Source: Bacillus sp. DNRA2 (lineage in GTDB: Bacteria > Bacillota > Bacilli > Bacillales > Cytobacillaceae). From it: a stretch of 64,000 nucleotides of DNA. The notes under the pieces were generated by a model that was not told where the DNA came from, searched no databases, and saw only the letters and a program-made list of their open reading frames with translations. This document shows positions 8,528 to 17,076 of the stretch, piece by piece. The position numbers and the translations under genes were made by a program. Location: contig NZ_JABAIT010000014.1 in the NCBI RefSeq assembly GCF_012843265.1, forward strand, positions 1 through 64,000, written 5' to 3'. Position 1 is the stretch's first letter; each line of letters opens with the position of its first letter.

Positions 8528-9232
8528 CTATCCTTTTATTATTTTTAACATTGAGTTAGCATTTTTCTGAAATTCGTATGGTACCTTCACTTCTTCAGTT
8601 GTACAACCATTATTTTCAAGATAGCTTATTATTTTTTCTAAATGCTCGTATCGCTTTCCTTCTAAGTCTACTAAAGGAAAGATGCGAATCTCTTCTTTTG
8701 TTACCCTTAATAACTCATTTAGAGTTTCAATGTGAAATTGAAAGTCTAATCTGTCACCATACATAAATAGAAAATGTGCAGATAGGAGTAGATCAAATTC
8801 ATCATTTTTAAAAGGTAAAGTGGGCAATGTGACAGGGATGTACCGTTCACTTGATTTCTTCATATCATCGGAACAATCATTCAAAGCATACAAACGATGC
8901 CTCCTAAGACCTACTAAATCTTTGAAATAATCCCATTTAAAATTACTTTTAGCCTTTTCCATATGTTCCATTGCATGCTCAATATCTTGAAGACCTTTAT
9001 TTTTCAAATCTTCCACCGAATGAAAATAGGCAATATCACTTGCGGTAACATCTAAACCTAATTTATTACCGACAGCAGTAAATGAACATGCTCCTGCTGG
9101 ACAATCAAGTATTTTTTTTCCTTGTAATTCATCTTTGGAAAATGAAAACATATCCATATACTCTTCATAAGTTCTACCTATAAAAATAATCCGTTCTAAA
9201 TCTAACTTAGTGCTCTGCTCAACTTTATCCAG
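8528..9232 (-). CDS. Class I SAM-dependent methyltransferase-like protein
   Basis: The product has KKILDCPAGACSFTA (motif I for S-adenosylmethionine) followed by VTASDIAYF as the acidic second strand and NDEFDLLLSAHFLF as a motif IV-like stretch. The only nearby ATG (9157) is poorly placed, with no ribosome site. The same frame is open upstream and encodes LDKVEQSTKLDLERIIFIG, then RTYEEYMDMF, which reads as true protein. GAGGTGA lies seven bases before a CTG at 9232, so a CTG start (234 residues) is proposed. It is cotranscribed with the tautomerase gene. Confidence 0.6.
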   Translation of the reverse strand: MDKVEQSTKLDLERIIFIGRTYEEYMDMFSFSKDELQGKKILDCPAGACSFTAVGNKLGLDVTASDIAYFHSVEDLKNKGLQDIEHAMEHMEKAKSNFKWDYFKDLVGLRRHRLYALNDCSDDMKKSSERYIPVTLPTLPFKNDEFDLLLSAHFLFMYGDRLDFQFHIETLNELLRVTKEEIRIFPLVDLEGKRYEHLEKIISYLENNGCTTEEVKVPYEFQKNANSMLKIIKG

Positions 9233-9362
9233 CTTTACTCACCTCAACTAAAAGAATTATCTATATACTATCACAACCAATTGGAAATATTAACCTTTTA
9301 AAGTTACCTTGTTGAATCAGGCTTCCAGGTATTTTTGCTGAATAAAACTCCATCAAAACACA

Positions 9363-9415
9363 AAAAAACCTCTCGTGAAACGCCTTAATTTAAGGAGATT
9401 CAGAGAGGTTTTTTC
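9363..9415. terminator. Bidirectional terminator, duplicated at 56041
   Basis: AAAAACCTCTC and GAGAGGTTTTTT form the outer stem and CCTTAA/TTAAGG an inner one. An almost identical hairpin lies at 56041-56091, after the Rrf2 gene. Confidence 0.65.
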
Positions 9416-9498
9416 TAAGTCAAAAAATCATTCCGAGCTTTTCACCTGATATGTCTTGAAGGATCCGGCTCTTCACGCTATATTTCGGATATGTCACA

Positions 9499-9660
9499 TT
9501 AACTATTCCTTGTGGTATTAGCCATATCCGTATTATTTTTTGTACCTTTACTTTTATAAGGTTTAGCGCTCTTTGCTTTGTTTGCACTTGCTTGCCAGCG
9601 ATTCCAACCTTTTTTGTCTGTTCCTCTGCCAGTTCCGCTTTTCCCCTTAGCTTTACTCAT
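9499..9660 (-). CDS. DUF3934 small basic protein
   Basis: This 53-residue ORF reads MSKAKGKSGTGRGTDKKGWN, then RWQASANKAKSAKPYKSKG. It fits the small, lysine- and glycine-rich DUF3934 family of bacilli. AATGAGGTGAATGT provides a good ribosome site at the right distance from the ATG. The function of the family is unknown; the basic composition suggests nucleic-acid contact, which is inference. Confidence 0.75.
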   Translation of the reverse strand: MSKAKGKSGTGRGTDKKGWNRWQASANKAKSAKPYKSKGTKNNTDMANTTRNS

Positions 9661-9790
9661 ACATTCACCTCATTGTTATTACTTTAAGTTACCCATCTGG
9701 TTATATTTTTTCAATTAGTTTGAAGAAAATTAGGAATCCTGCAAATTATATGTTAGAATGTGATTACCATTTGAAATACTGTTTCATATT

Positions 9791-9820
9791 CCCTACTCTT
9801 AAGTGAGTGGGTTTTTTTTG
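9791..9820 (+). terminator. Terminator-like hairpin, plus strand
   Basis: CCC(T)ACTC and GAGTGGG form a stem followed by eight Ts. No plus-strand gene directly precedes it. Confidence 0.45.
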
Positions 9821-9829
9821 TTTTTTTAA

Positions 9830-9864
9830 GAAAAATAAAAAACAGACTCTAAAAAGAGCCTGTC
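9830..9864 (-). terminator. Terminator of the cold-shock gene
   Basis: On the minus strand ACAGGCTC and GAGTCTGT pair (one G-T) around a TTTTTA loop, followed by TTTTTTATTTTT. Confidence 0.75.
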
Positions 9865-9881
9865 CATATTAGATATTTTAA

Positions 9882-10082
9882 TTAAGCCTTTTGAACGTTA
9901 GCTGCTTGAGCTCCACGTTGACCTTGCTCAACATCGAAAGTCACTTCTTGACCTTCTTCTAATGTTTTGTACCCTTCGCCTTGGATAGCTGAGAAATGGA
10001 CGAATACATCTTCTCCACCTTCACGTTCGATGAATCCGAAACCTTTTTCGCCATTAAACCATTTTACTTTACCTTTTTCCAT
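9882..10082 (-). CDS. Cold-shock protein, CspA family
   Basis: The 66-residue product is a complete cold-shock domain, with [13 protein letters not shown] (RNP1) and DVFVHFSAI (RNP2). It binds single-stranded DNA and RNA as an RNA chaperone. The start ATG follows AGGAGGCAACAAAC. The mRNA leader is about 115 bases long from the promoter at 10203-10231, as is usual for csp genes, where the leader folds to control translation with temperature. It is monocistronic and terminated at 9830-9864. Confidence 0.92.
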   Translation of the reverse strand: MEKGKVKWFNGEKGFGFIEREGGEDVFVHFSAIQGEGYKTLEEGQEVTFDVEQGQRGAQAANVQKA

Positions 10083-10202
10083 GTTTGTTGCCTCCTATGT
10101 GTTTGAACACACAATGTATTACTATCCTTGCTCTCAGTGATCATTAAGACGAAAAGTTTTACTAATACTATCCTTTACACCGAACAAAAATAATTCTTCT
10201 CT

Positions 10203-10231
10203 AGAATAGCATTTATTGAAATGATTTGCAA
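10203..10231 (-). promoter_or_regulatory. Sigma-A promoter of the cold-shock gene
   Basis: TTGCAA, a 17-base spacer and TATTCT on the minus strand, giving a long 5' leader before the csp start codon. Confidence 0.6.
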
Positions 10232-10351
10232 GGAATCCTTTTAACTAATTACTATTTTTAGTGAAAAAAGGAATTTTGACAGCACTTAGAGAATGTATTT
10301 AAATTACTATTTTAAAAAAATACCATGAACGTTTGTAGGGGAGGGAATACT

Positions 10352-10852
10352 TTGGGAGCTAACATCATCATTCGGCAGGCTGAGGAATCTGATATCTCAT
10401 CTATTTTAGAAATCTACAATCAGGGAATTGAAGACCGAATCGCTACTCTCGAGGAATCAGCAAAGGACGATTTGTATATGCAGGAATGGTTCGCAAACCA
10501 TCAGGGTCGTTTTAAGGTAGTTGTAGCAGAGCATGATGGAAACGTGGTCGGTTGGGCTTCTTTAAATCCATATAGTAATCGTTGTGCTTACAACGGGGTC
10601 GCTGATTTATCCGTATATATTGCTCGGGAATATCGTGGAAAAGGAATAGGAAAAGAGCTTCTATCTCAAATCGAATCCGTAGCAGTGGCTAATGACTTCC
10701 ATAAAATCGTGTTGTTTACCTTTCCTTTTAATCAACTAGGGCAAGGACTTTATCAGAAAATGGGATATCGTGAGGTTGGCGTTTTTAAAAACCAAGGAAA
10801 GTTAGATGGCAAATTTGTTGATGTTATGGCGATGGAGAAATTATTGGGATAA
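10352..10852 (+). CDS. ArsN1-like GNAT N-acetyltransferase
   Basis: The 166-residue product is a GNAT acetyltransferase close to the phosphinothricin/arsinothricin type. It has IIIRQAEESDISSILEIYN, then VVGWASLNPYSNRCAYNGVADLSVY and the acetyl-CoA loop YRGKGIGKELL. Enzymes of this group acetylate the amino group of phosphinothricin or its arsenic analogue arsinothricin. The neighbouring arsenic operon favours ArsN1. A TTG start at 10352 is chosen because GGGGAGGG lies just upstream; the ATG at 10325 has no site. It converges on arsC and ends in its own terminator. Confidence 0.75.
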   Translation: MGANIIIRQAEESDISSILEIYNQGIEDRIATLEESAKDDLYMQEWFANHQGRFKVVVAEHDGNVVGWASLNPYSNRCAYNGVADLSVYIAREYRGKGIGKELLSQIESVAVANDFHKIVLFTFPFNQLGQGLYQKMGYREVGVFKNQGKLDGKFVDVMAMEKLLG

Positions 10853-10863
10853 AAAAATGGTGT

Positions 10864-10893
10864 AGCCAAGAGTTTACAACCCTTGGCTTTTTT
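10864..10893 (+). terminator. Terminator of the acetyltransferase gene
   Basis: AGCCAAG and CTTGGCT form a stem followed by six Ts, between the convergent acetyltransferase and arsC. Confidence 0.75.
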
Positions 10894-10897
10894 AATA

Positions 10898-11320
10898 TTA
10901 CTCTCCAAATTCGGAAAAACGTTTAATACGGGCACCAATCTCATCACGAACGCGTTGGAAAAATGCCCATTTTTCTTCTTCTGTTCCCTCCGCTTTTGCA
11001 GGATCATCGAAGCCCCAATGAACTCGTTTCACTTGAGGAGGTGTCATTGGGCAATGTTCATCAGCGTGACCACATAAAGTAACAACAAGGCTTGAATTGT
11101 TTAAAATTTGAGGGTCTATCACATTTGAAGTTTGATTGGAAATATCAATACCAATTTCCTTCATTGCTTTAACCGCATTTGGATTTAATCCGTGCGCTTC
11201 AAGACCGGCACTCTTTACATCCCACTCACTACTTAAATATTGTTTGGCCCACCCTTCCGCCATTTGGCTGCGGCAAGAGTTTCCAGTACATAAAAAATAG
11301 ATTATTTTTTTATTTTCCAT
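10898..11320 (-). CDS. arsC: Thioredoxin-coupled arsenate reductase
   Basis: The 140-residue product is a low-molecular-weight-phosphatase-like arsenate reductase. The P-loop CTGNSCRS (Cys11, Arg17) is followed by Cys83 and Cys90 in [11 protein letters not shown], the three cysteines of the relay that reduces arsenate to arsenite and is recharged by thioredoxin. The length is normal. It is the last gene of arsR-acr3-arsC, starting 28 bases after acr3. Confidence 0.93.
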   Translation of the reverse strand: MENKKIIYFLCTGNSCRSQMAEGWAKQYLSSEWDVKSAGLEAHGLNPNAVKAMKEIGIDISNQTSNVIDPQILNNSSLVVTLCGHADEHCPMTPPQVKRVHWGFDDPAKAEGTEEEKWAFFQRVRDEIGARIKRFSEFGE

Positions 11321-11348
11321 TAAATTAATTCCACCTTCAATTGTTTAG

Positions 11349-12404
11349 TTATGCCACTTGCTCCGAAAAATATTTACGTTTAAACCATAGGGCAACATTG
11401 ACTAGTGCGATCATGACTGGCACCTCAACTAAAGGGCCAATAACCGCTGCGAATGCTGCACCAGAATGGATACCAAATACTCCAACCGCAACCGCAATGG
11501 CCAACTCGAAGTTATTACTACCTGCAGTGAAGGCTAATGTTGTAGTAACAGGATAATTTGCGCCAATTTTCTTTCCCAAAAAGAATGAAACAAAAAACAT
11601 AACGACGAAATAAATAAGAAGTGGGATCGCAATGCGTACTACGTCTAATGGAAGGCTAACAATCGTTTCCCCTTTTAAGGAAAACATCACCACGATTGTA
11701 AACAGTAATGCGATTAAAGTAATTGGACTGATTTTAGGAATAAAGACCTTTTCATACCATTGTCTGCCCTTTGCTTTTACCAAAGTAAATCGGGTAATCA
11801 TGCCTGCTATGAATGGAATCCCTAAATAGATGAAAACCGATTTGGCAACCTCTGCCATTGTAATATCAACAATTGCACCTTCAATCCCTAACCATTCAGG
11901 AATAATCGTTACAAAAACGTAAGCATAAACGGAAAAGAATAACATTTGGAAAACGGAATTAAAGGCAACAAGTCCTGCTGCATATTCTGTATCACCTTTT
12001 GCTAGGTCATTCCATACGATAACCATTGCGATACAACGTGCTAAACCAATCATGATTAGTCCGACCATGTATTCTGGCTTATCTTGTAAAAAAATGATCG
12101 CTAACAAAAACATTAATGCCGGACCAATAATCCAGTTTTGCACAAGCGACAACAATAACACTTTTACATCCTTAAATAATCGCCCCATCTCCTCATATCG
12201 CACTTTGGCAAGAGGCGGATACATCATTAAAATTAAACCAATTGCTAATGGAATAGAGGTAGTTCCCACCTGCATACTGTTTAGACTATCAACAAATCCT
12301 GGCGTGATAAAACCTAAACCTATTCCAACAGCCATCGCCAAGAAAATCCACAGGGTAAGATATCGATCCAAAAATCCTAACCGTTTTTTCTCTGTATTAC
12401 TCAT
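11349..12404 (-). CDS. acr3: ACR3-type arsenite exporter
   Basis: The 351-residue product has about ten membrane segments and the ACR3 hallmarks [18 protein letters not shown] (with the conserved Cys in the substrate path) and [20 protein letters not shown]. It exports arsenite produced by the ArsC encoded just downstream. AAAGGGAG lies before the start. The middle position in arsR-acr3-arsC implies ArsR control. The length and motifs are intact. Confidence 0.93.
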   Translation of the reverse strand: MSNTEKKRLGFLDRYLTLWIFLAMAVGIGLGFITPGFVDSLNSMQVGTTSIPLAIGLILMMYPPLAKVRYEEMGRLFKDVKVLLLSLVQNWIIGPALMFLLAIIFLQDKPEYMVGLIMIGLARCIAMVIVWNDLAKGDTEYAAGLVAFNSVFQMLFFSVYAYVFVTIIPEWLGIEGAIVDITMAEVAKSVFIYLGIPFIAGMITRFTLVKAKGRQWYEKVFIPKISPITLIALLFTIVVMFSLKGETIVSLPLDVVRIAIPLLIYFVVMFFVSFFLGKKIGANYPVTTTLAFTAGSNNFELAIAVAVGVFGIHSGAAFAAVIGPLVEVPVMIALVNVALWFKRKYFSEQVA

Positions 12405-12437
12405 TTCAACACTCCCTTTTCACTATTTTTTTCGGTT

Positions 12438-12785
12438 TTAGCAACCACATTTTTCTGTCGGGTTACATTGAATAATTTTATTGATTTTTTCATCTTGTGC
12501 TGGAAAATGACGCAAAATATCATTAAGGAGTCCGTACAAGTCATTTTGCTTATTAAGAGAATAATAAATCCATTGCCCTCTGCGTGTTTCTTTTACTAGT
12601 CCAGCATCCTTTAATTTTCGTAAATGCTGACTGATTGAAGGTTGACTCATTTCAAACACTTCAACAAACTCACAAACACAGCATTCTCGCTGTGTTAAAA
12701 TCCCCACCATCGTTAATCGAGTTTTATCTCCAAGCAGTTTGAAAAGTTGAGACATGCGTTCTAAATCAATAATGGTTCGCTCCAT
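12438..12785 (-). CDS. arsR: ArsR/SmtB arsenic-responsive repressor
   Basis: The 115-residue winged-helix protein carries ECCVCEF (Cys35, 36, 38) at the start of the recognition region. This is the trivalent-arsenic site of ArsR proteins; SQPSISQHLRKLKDAGL is the DNA-reading helix. The C-terminus ends in CNPTEKCGC, giving more thiols. The start at 12785 follows AAGGAGGTGTCG; an upstream in-frame ATG is not needed. It should repress its own operon at the palindrome near 12867-12890. Confidence 0.93.
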   Translation of the reverse strand: MERTIIDLERMSQLFKLLGDKTRLTMVGILTQRECCVCEFVEVFEMSQPSISQHLRKLKDAGLVKETRRGQWIYYSLNKQNDLYGLLNDILRHFPAQDEKINKIIQCNPTEKCGC

Positions 12786-12866
12786 TTCGACACCTCCTTG
12801 AATCACGATATAATTATGTACTTATATATCGATTTTTATTGACTGAACTGTGTTTGATGTCCGAAA

Positions 12867-12899
12867 ATAAGTATATAACTAGATACTTATATATAGCAA
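12867..12899 (-). promoter_or_regulatory. ars promoter with ArsR operator
   Basis: On the minus strand TTGCTA (12894-12899), an 18-base spacer and TATACT (12870-12875). The inverted repeat ATAAGTAT-N8-ATACTTAT (12867-12890) covers the -10 and most of the spacer, a good position for ArsR repression. Confidence 0.65.
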
Positions 12900-12996
12900 G
12901 AACTAACCGTTTTCTTTTACATAACCTTTATAAAATCCATACAATTTGACATAGCGGTTCAATAATATAAAAGAGACTTGGATAGCTCCAAGGTAA

Positions 12997-13407
12997 TTAT
13001 GTCTCCGGAACAGGATGGTTTCTTAACGTCCGAAACGCCTGAGATAATTTCTTTGCAAAATCTAAAGGAGGTTCAACGGATTGTAAATGAAGATAAAAAA
13101 GAGTTGGATTGGTGAAAATCCAATGGTTATGAAGGGCACTGACAATTAAGCCCTGTTTTACGACAGCACTAATAAAGCCTGGAATTTCTTCCTGAAGCAG
13201 TGTAATTTCCGCTAAATTTAAAGCTACTCCATTTTGATCTAACGATTCAAATGAAATTCCAACTGGTGTAACCGATTGACTAGGTCTTCCCTGAACCAAC
13301 ACTTTAAAGTCTCGATGCAATTCAACGGAACAAGTATCAGCTTTTATTTTACATTTAGTATGAAAAATTTTTCCGATTTGATTTCCAATTGAGTAAAGGT
13401 TATTCAT
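12997..13407 (-). CDS. DUF1259 (LppY/LpqO-like) protein
   Basis: The 136-residue product matches the short Bacillus DUF1259 form: HRDFKVLVQGRPSQSV, GISFESLD, then LLQEEIPGFISAVVKQGLIVSALHNHW. The HNHW motif is the most conserved part. No signal peptide is present, unlike mycobacterial LppY. The start at 13407 uses GGGAGATGA; the ATG at 13428 would overlap that site. Function unknown. It sits beside the ars operon but has separate upstream DNA, so a link to arsenic is unproven. Confidence 0.75.
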   Translation of the reverse strand: MNNLYSIGNQIGKIFHTKCKIKADTCSVELHRDFKVLVQGRPSQSVTPVGISFESLDQNGVALNLAEITLLQEEIPGFISAVVKQGLIVSALHNHWIFTNPTLFYLHLQSVEPPLDFAKKLSQAFRTLRNHPVPET

Positions 13408-13514
13408 GTAATCATCTCCCGACCTCATCTTTTGATAAATTATGTAAATTCCTCATTCAAAAGAACAATTTTGGGAGAATCTTCATCATTTAATCCTTAC
13501 TCAGTATCCTTTCA

Positions 13515-14030
13515 TTAAGCTTGAAATTTTTTATTCTCAATCGAAATAATCCTTTGTCCTTCCGATGTACGAGCCGTTTCTTTTGTCTCCTCTACCAACT
13601 GAGACACATGTTTACAACATTGTTGCGCACCCTTTACAAGTAATGGAACACCTATCACATTAATTCCAAGGCCCCTAGAAAAGAATCCTCCCATTGTCAT
13701 GGCAAAAGGGACAACAGGTGAGGTATTAGAGAAAATGATTTTCTCATTCAACTGTTGCCGACTGAACATGATTTCACAAAAACTTAATAGAGAAGGAATG
13801 ACAAGTTTTGATGATCTTCTTCCAATTGTATATACGGAATTCCCCTCCTGATCCTTTCCGTGAAAGAAAATTTTCCCCGCATCTTTCTTTTTTAATTTAT
13901 TGAAAAATGGGACAGCCAAAACCTCCTCTTTACTAAGAATTTTCTCTGGGTTATCCAAAATTTTAAGATGATAGGCAGCAGCGAGAGATGTACTATGTGT
14001 CCCTCCGAAATCGTGATATATAAAAATCAT
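13515..14030 (-). CDS. DUF3189 family protein
   Basis: The 171-residue product begins MIFIYHDFGGTHSTSLAAAYHL and has EEVLAVPFFNKLKKKDAGKIFFHG and YTIGRRSSKLVIPSL, the pattern of DUF3189. A pair of cysteines (QQCCKHV) lies near the C-terminus. It has no membrane segment. Its start lies 12 bases after the stop of the small membrane gene upstream, so the two are cotranscribed. Function unknown; the family is common in spore formers. Confidence 0.7.
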   Translation of the reverse strand: MIFIYHDFGGTHSTSLAAAYHLKILDNPEKILSKEEVLAVPFFNKLKKKDAGKIFFHGKDQEGNSVYTIGRRSSKLVIPSLLSFCEIMFSRQQLNEKIIFSNTSPVVPFAMTMGGFFSRGLGINVIGVPLLVKGAQQCCKHVSQLVEETKETARTSEGQRIISIENKKFQA

Positions 14031-14042
14031 TTTCTTGCCCTC

Positions 14043-14318
14043 CTAGGTGTTTCTATATGCCTTTATTTGTGTTTTCAATGCTGCGTATATTCCAACAGCA
14101 GCATTTCCATAAAACGCTCCCATTAATATGCCTGCCCAAAGATTATGACGATGTGCAAAGAAAATAGAGATAATGAACCCAATCACATTTGCCAATGTCG
14201 GAATGAGTGGTTTAGGGATAGGAAAGATTTTCTTAAATATTTGTGTAAGGATGATAACGGTAGGGACAGCAATTAGCGCATCCCAGAAATTAGTATGAAT
14301 AATAGGAAAAGCTTCCAC
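14043..14318 (-). CDS. Small membrane protein, holin-like in size
   Basis: The 91-residue product has three hydrophobic segments (about residues 11-30, 38-55 and 60-80) separated by short polar turns such as FAHRHNLW. There is no catalytic motif. It is the first gene of a pair with the DUF3189 gene, 12 bases apart. I do not recognise a family with certainty. The size and topology resemble holin-like proteins, but nothing else supports that. Confidence 0.6.
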   Translation of the reverse strand: MEAFPIIHTNFWDALIAVPTVIILTQIFKKIFPIPKPLIPTLANVIGFIISIFFAHRHNLWAGILMGAFYGNAAVGIYAALKTQIKAYRNT

Positions 14319-14531
14319 ATGCTCACTTCCTTAAATAAGCATTTACTTACAAATTTTTCTTGAAAATTACTTGCTTTGAATAAACTCTCTAAAGATGTCT
14401 GCTTTTATCTTGCGGTTTTTCTTGAAAAAATAATCTAAAATATACAGATTTTTCTCCTTGTGCAAGAGCACGATGCTCTAGTCTTTCACTTATCATGCCA
14501 TCACCCATACACTAATTTTGGGGTGATGATT

Positions 14532-15362
14532 GTGTTTCAGCGAAATCAATTGGACAAAATTACTTATCATAAAAGATTTTTTCGGCCATCTTGCTTTCCA
14601 GCATTGAATTTGCGGTTCGACACATGGGAGTTCTTTGCTCCTTATTCTGATAAATCATATAACCAAATCCAAATTCCAGCAGCATTGACTAAAACCCCTG
14701 AGGATACGCTTTTGAACTATTTTAGTATTTTGCGCGAAGCAGCAAATTTGCTGGAGCGACTTTGCGGTTCAGTCGGTCAGGGGACTAGTCCCTTTCCCAT
14801 TGCCTATAACTTTTTGTCCAAGGATTATCAAAAAAAATTAAGTTTTGACCAATTTGTTCATTTGTTTGCAGGAGTTGGCCATACAAGTTTGATCAAGCTT
14901 TGTCGCATACCTGATCTAAAAGGTGGAATAAGGTTCTTTTATGAAATCGAAACGATTGAGGGATTTGAAGGAAAAAATGGTGAATATTTTGGGTACTATT
15001 ATGGATTTATTCAACTCATTCACGAGAGTGACGGTTATCGAATTTCAGATATAAGTAAGATTGCGGAGGACTTTCTGTGCGCCCCTTATCACGGATGGGA
15101 TCATACCGGGGAAGATGTTATTGATATTAAATTTGGTGAGTGGTGTAAGTTAATACAAAAAAGATACCCAACCATAAAAAATGGTTATATAAAAAACATT
15201 TGCTTTCGCGGCAATGATGGGGCAAATTATTGGATGATTTTTTTCACGCTAACAAACGGTACGGATGTCGAAATCGCCCAATTTCGTAAAGCTGAAAGTG
15301 GCGCGTGGAAACAAATTTTGATCAAACCTGAAGAAGATTGTATAGGATTGAAAAGAGAGTAG
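14532..15362 (+). CDS. Hypothetical protein of bacilli
   Basis: The roughly 276-residue product has no signal peptide or membrane segment. Recognisable stretches are FFRPSCFPALNLRFDTWEFFAPYSD and IAEDFLCAPYHGWDH. I do not know the family. A GTG at 14532 preceded by GGGGTGAT is preferred; an ATG two codons upstream lies too close to that site, and the frame also stays open to a GTG at 14460 with no site. Directly downstream begins the 51-bp tandem repeat. Confidence 0.6.
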   Translation: MFQRNQLDKITYHKRFFRPSCFPALNLRFDTWEFFAPYSDKSYNQIQIPAALTKTPEDTLLNYFSILREAANLLERLCGSVGQGTSPFPIAYNFLSKDYQKKLSFDQFVHLFAGVGHTSLIKLCRIPDLKGGIRFFYEIETIEGFEGKNGEYFGYYYGFIQLIHESDGYRISDISKIAEDFLCAPYHGWDHTGEDVIDIKFGEWCKLIQKRYPTIKNGYIKNICFRGNDGANYWMIFFTLTNGTDVEIAQFRKAESGAWKQILIKPEEDCIGLKRE

Positions 15363-15414
15363 TGTTTCTAATATCAACGAATTTCTGGGAAAAATTCGGA
15401 TTAAAGAACTTTAT

Positions 15415-15873
15415 TGATGACCGTATTTCTTTTGCGGTGAAAAAATGGGAACCAATGCACCTCTTTGATGACCATATTTCTTTTGCGCTGAAAAAATGGG
15501 AACCAATGCACCTCTTTGGTGACCGTTTTTCTTTTGCGGTGAAAAAATGGGAACCAATGAACCTCTTTGATGACCATTTTTCTTTTGCGCTGAAAAAATG
15601 GGAACCAATGCACCTCTTTGATGACCATTTTTCTTTTGCGCTGAAAAAATGGGAATCAATGCACCTCTTTGATGACCATTTTTCTTTTGCGCTGAAAAAA
15701 TGGGAACCAATGAACCTCTTTGATGACCATTTTCCTTTCGGGTTGAAAAAATGGGAACCAATGAACCTCTTTGATGACCATTTTTCTTTTGCGCTGAAAA
15801 AATGGGAATCAATGCACCTCTTTGATGACCATTTTCCTTTTGCTCGGAAAAAACGGGAATCAAAGTATCTCCG
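15415..15873. repeat. Nine tandem 51-bp repeats
   Basis: Nine units start at 15415, 15466, 15517, 15568, 15619, 15670, 15721, 15772 and 15823, with no insertion or deletion. Each unit contains CCATTTTTC or a variant and GAAAAAATGG, able to fold as a hairpin around TTTTGCGCT. Because 51 is a multiple of three, long open frames appear on both strands (15338-15937 plus, 15411-15863 minus) with 17-residue repeats. Neither has a ribosome site, so they are probably not genes. The last unit is the most diverged. Confidence 0.9.
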
Positions 15874-15887
15874 TTTTAAAAAGCGAA

Positions 15888-15923
15888 ACGTAAACTCGCC
15901 ACATAATCGTAGCGAGTTTACGT
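15888..15923 (-). terminator. Strong hairpin after the SDR gene
   Basis: ACGTAAACTCGC and GCGAGTTTACGT form a perfect 12-bp stem. On the minus strand it is followed by TTCGCTTTTT, 17 bases after the SDR stop codon. Confidence 0.65.
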
Positions 15924-15939
15924 CTCCATATCATTAGTT

Positions 15940-16806
15940 TTACTCCTCGCTCACCCCATACCCTTCTGGTGCAGGAATACCATGTTCCGCAGATCGACTA
16001 ACCTCTTCCCACTCTTTCCACGTGGAAATCCGTTTTTCTGTATTTTCCAATGCGATATCATAAACAAAGCTTCCTAAAATTAATCTGAGTGGCGGATTCT
16101 CACAATTCACTAGTTTCATTAGAGCTTCAGCTGCTAGCAACGGATCACTATCAACTGATTCCGTTGGACTTTGTTTAGCAAGCTCCTCACGTAACGAATC
16201 ATACTCGTTTTTTTGTTTGGCAAAACCCATTTTCAAATATAAATTCGTCCAGTAGCCGCCAGGCTCTACAATCGACACTTTCACACCAAAATGAGCAGCT
16301 TCTTGTGCTAATGCCTCGCTAAATCCTTCTAATGCAAACTTGCTTGCGCTGTAGACACCCGACATCGGACCAGAAATTAACCCACCAATACTTGAGATTT
16401 GGATAATATGACCGAAACCTTGTGCCCGGAAGAATGGCATTACTGCTTGAGCCACCCAAACAGCACCAAAGAAATTCGTTTCCATTTGAAACCTAACTTC
16501 ATCCTCACTAAACTCCCCAATCATTCCCATGACCATATTGCCAGCATTGTTGATAACAATATCAATTTTCCCAAAATGCTTGAATGCTAATTCCACTGTG
16601 TTAAAAACAGCCTGCCGATCAGTAACATCCAACTTCAAAGGTAGTAACATGCCTTCAAATTGACCTGTTAAATCATTCAATTTTTCTATATTTCTAGCAA
16701 CACCAATAACCTTGTCACCAGACTCTAATGCCTTTTTCGCAAATTCATATCCCAGTCCGCTGCTTGCACCTGTAATAAACCAAACCCGTGAATTTTTGGT
16801 AGTCAT
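15940..16806 (-). CDS. Short-chain dehydrogenase/reductase
   Basis: The 288-residue product is a classical SDR: TGASSGLG nucleotide loop (about residues 12-19), LDVTD, NNAG, a catalytic Ser in QISSIGG and YSASK. The basic residue in VARN after the second strand suggests NADP(H). The substrate is unknown. GGAGGAGATTGC precedes the start. The nearest clear promoter lies about 350 bases upstream (17162-17189), with a hairpin in between, so a long leader or a separate small transcript is possible. Confidence 0.85.
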   Translation of the reverse strand: MTTKNSRVWFITGASSGLGYEFAKKALESGDKVIGVARNIEKLNDLTGQFEGMLLPLKLDVTDRQAVFNTVELAFKHFGKIDIVINNAGNMVMGMIGEFSEDEVRFQMETNFFGAVWVAQAVMPFFRAQGFGHIIQISSIGGLISGPMSGVYSASKFALEGFSEALAQEAAHFGVKVSIVEPGGYWTNLYLKMGFAKQKNEYDSLREELAKQSPTESVDSDPLLAAEALMKLVNCENPPLRLILGSFVYDIALENTEKRISTWKEWEEVSRSAEHGIPAPEGYGVSEE

Positions 16807-16857
16807 AAAGCAATCTCCTCCATCATGGAATTTTTCAGCTACTTTTAAACCAAATAA

Positions 16858-16885
16858 AGAGCACAGGCAATCTGCCCATGCTCTA
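16858..16885 (-). terminator. Hairpin in the leader upstream of the SDR gene
   Basis: On the minus strand GAGCATGGGCA and TGCCTGTGCTC pair (two G-T) around GAT, followed by TTTATTTGGTTT. It could end a short upstream transcript or attenuate the SDR mRNA. Confidence 0.45.
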
Positions 16886-16890
16886 GTTGT

Positions 16891-17076
16891 TTATAAAGTG
16901 GATGGATTTATCTTTATTTTAAAAATAACTATAATCTCTTGTTGTACCCCGTTCAACGCATATTTCAATGGAAATCTACCTATTTTAAAAGAAAAAAAGG
17001 TGTAGATTTTACCATAAACAAACGCAAAATATAGGTTTCCTATTAGATGACAGATTAATCCTATTACTCTGAGCAT
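16891..17076 (-). CDS. Possible small hydrophobic protein
   Basis: A 61-residue frame starting MLRVIGLICHLIGNLYFAFV lies between the promoter at 17162-17189 and the hairpin at 16858-16885. This is the arrangement expected of a small independent gene. The ribosome site (AAAGG eight bases upstream) is weak and the C-terminal half has no family likeness. It may be only part of the SDR leader. Confidence 0.25.
   Translation of the reverse strand: MLRVIGLICHLIGNLYFAFVYGKIYTFFSFKIGRFPLKYALNGVQQEIIVIFKIKINPSTL

Noticed and set aside
10898-11320. Selenocysteine in ArsC
   Set aside because: All three catalytic cysteines are encoded by ordinary Cys codons; no TGA is present in the frame.
11341-12441. 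Plus-strand ORFs opposite acr3 and arsC
   Set aside because: They are mirror frames of well-supported minus-strand genes, with no ribosome sites.
15415-15873. CRISPR array
   Set aside because: The units are directly adjacent with no variable spacers and no cas genes are near. It is a plain tandem repeat.
15338-15937. 199-residue repeat protein and the 150-residue minus-strand repeat ORF
   Set aside because: Frames stay open only because the 51-base unit is a multiple of three. Neither has a ribosome site, and the plus frame overlaps the end of the upstream gene.
16891-17005. 97-residue plus-strand ORF starting at 16712
   Set aside because: It runs antisense through the SDR start, has no ribosome site and shows no protein-like pattern.
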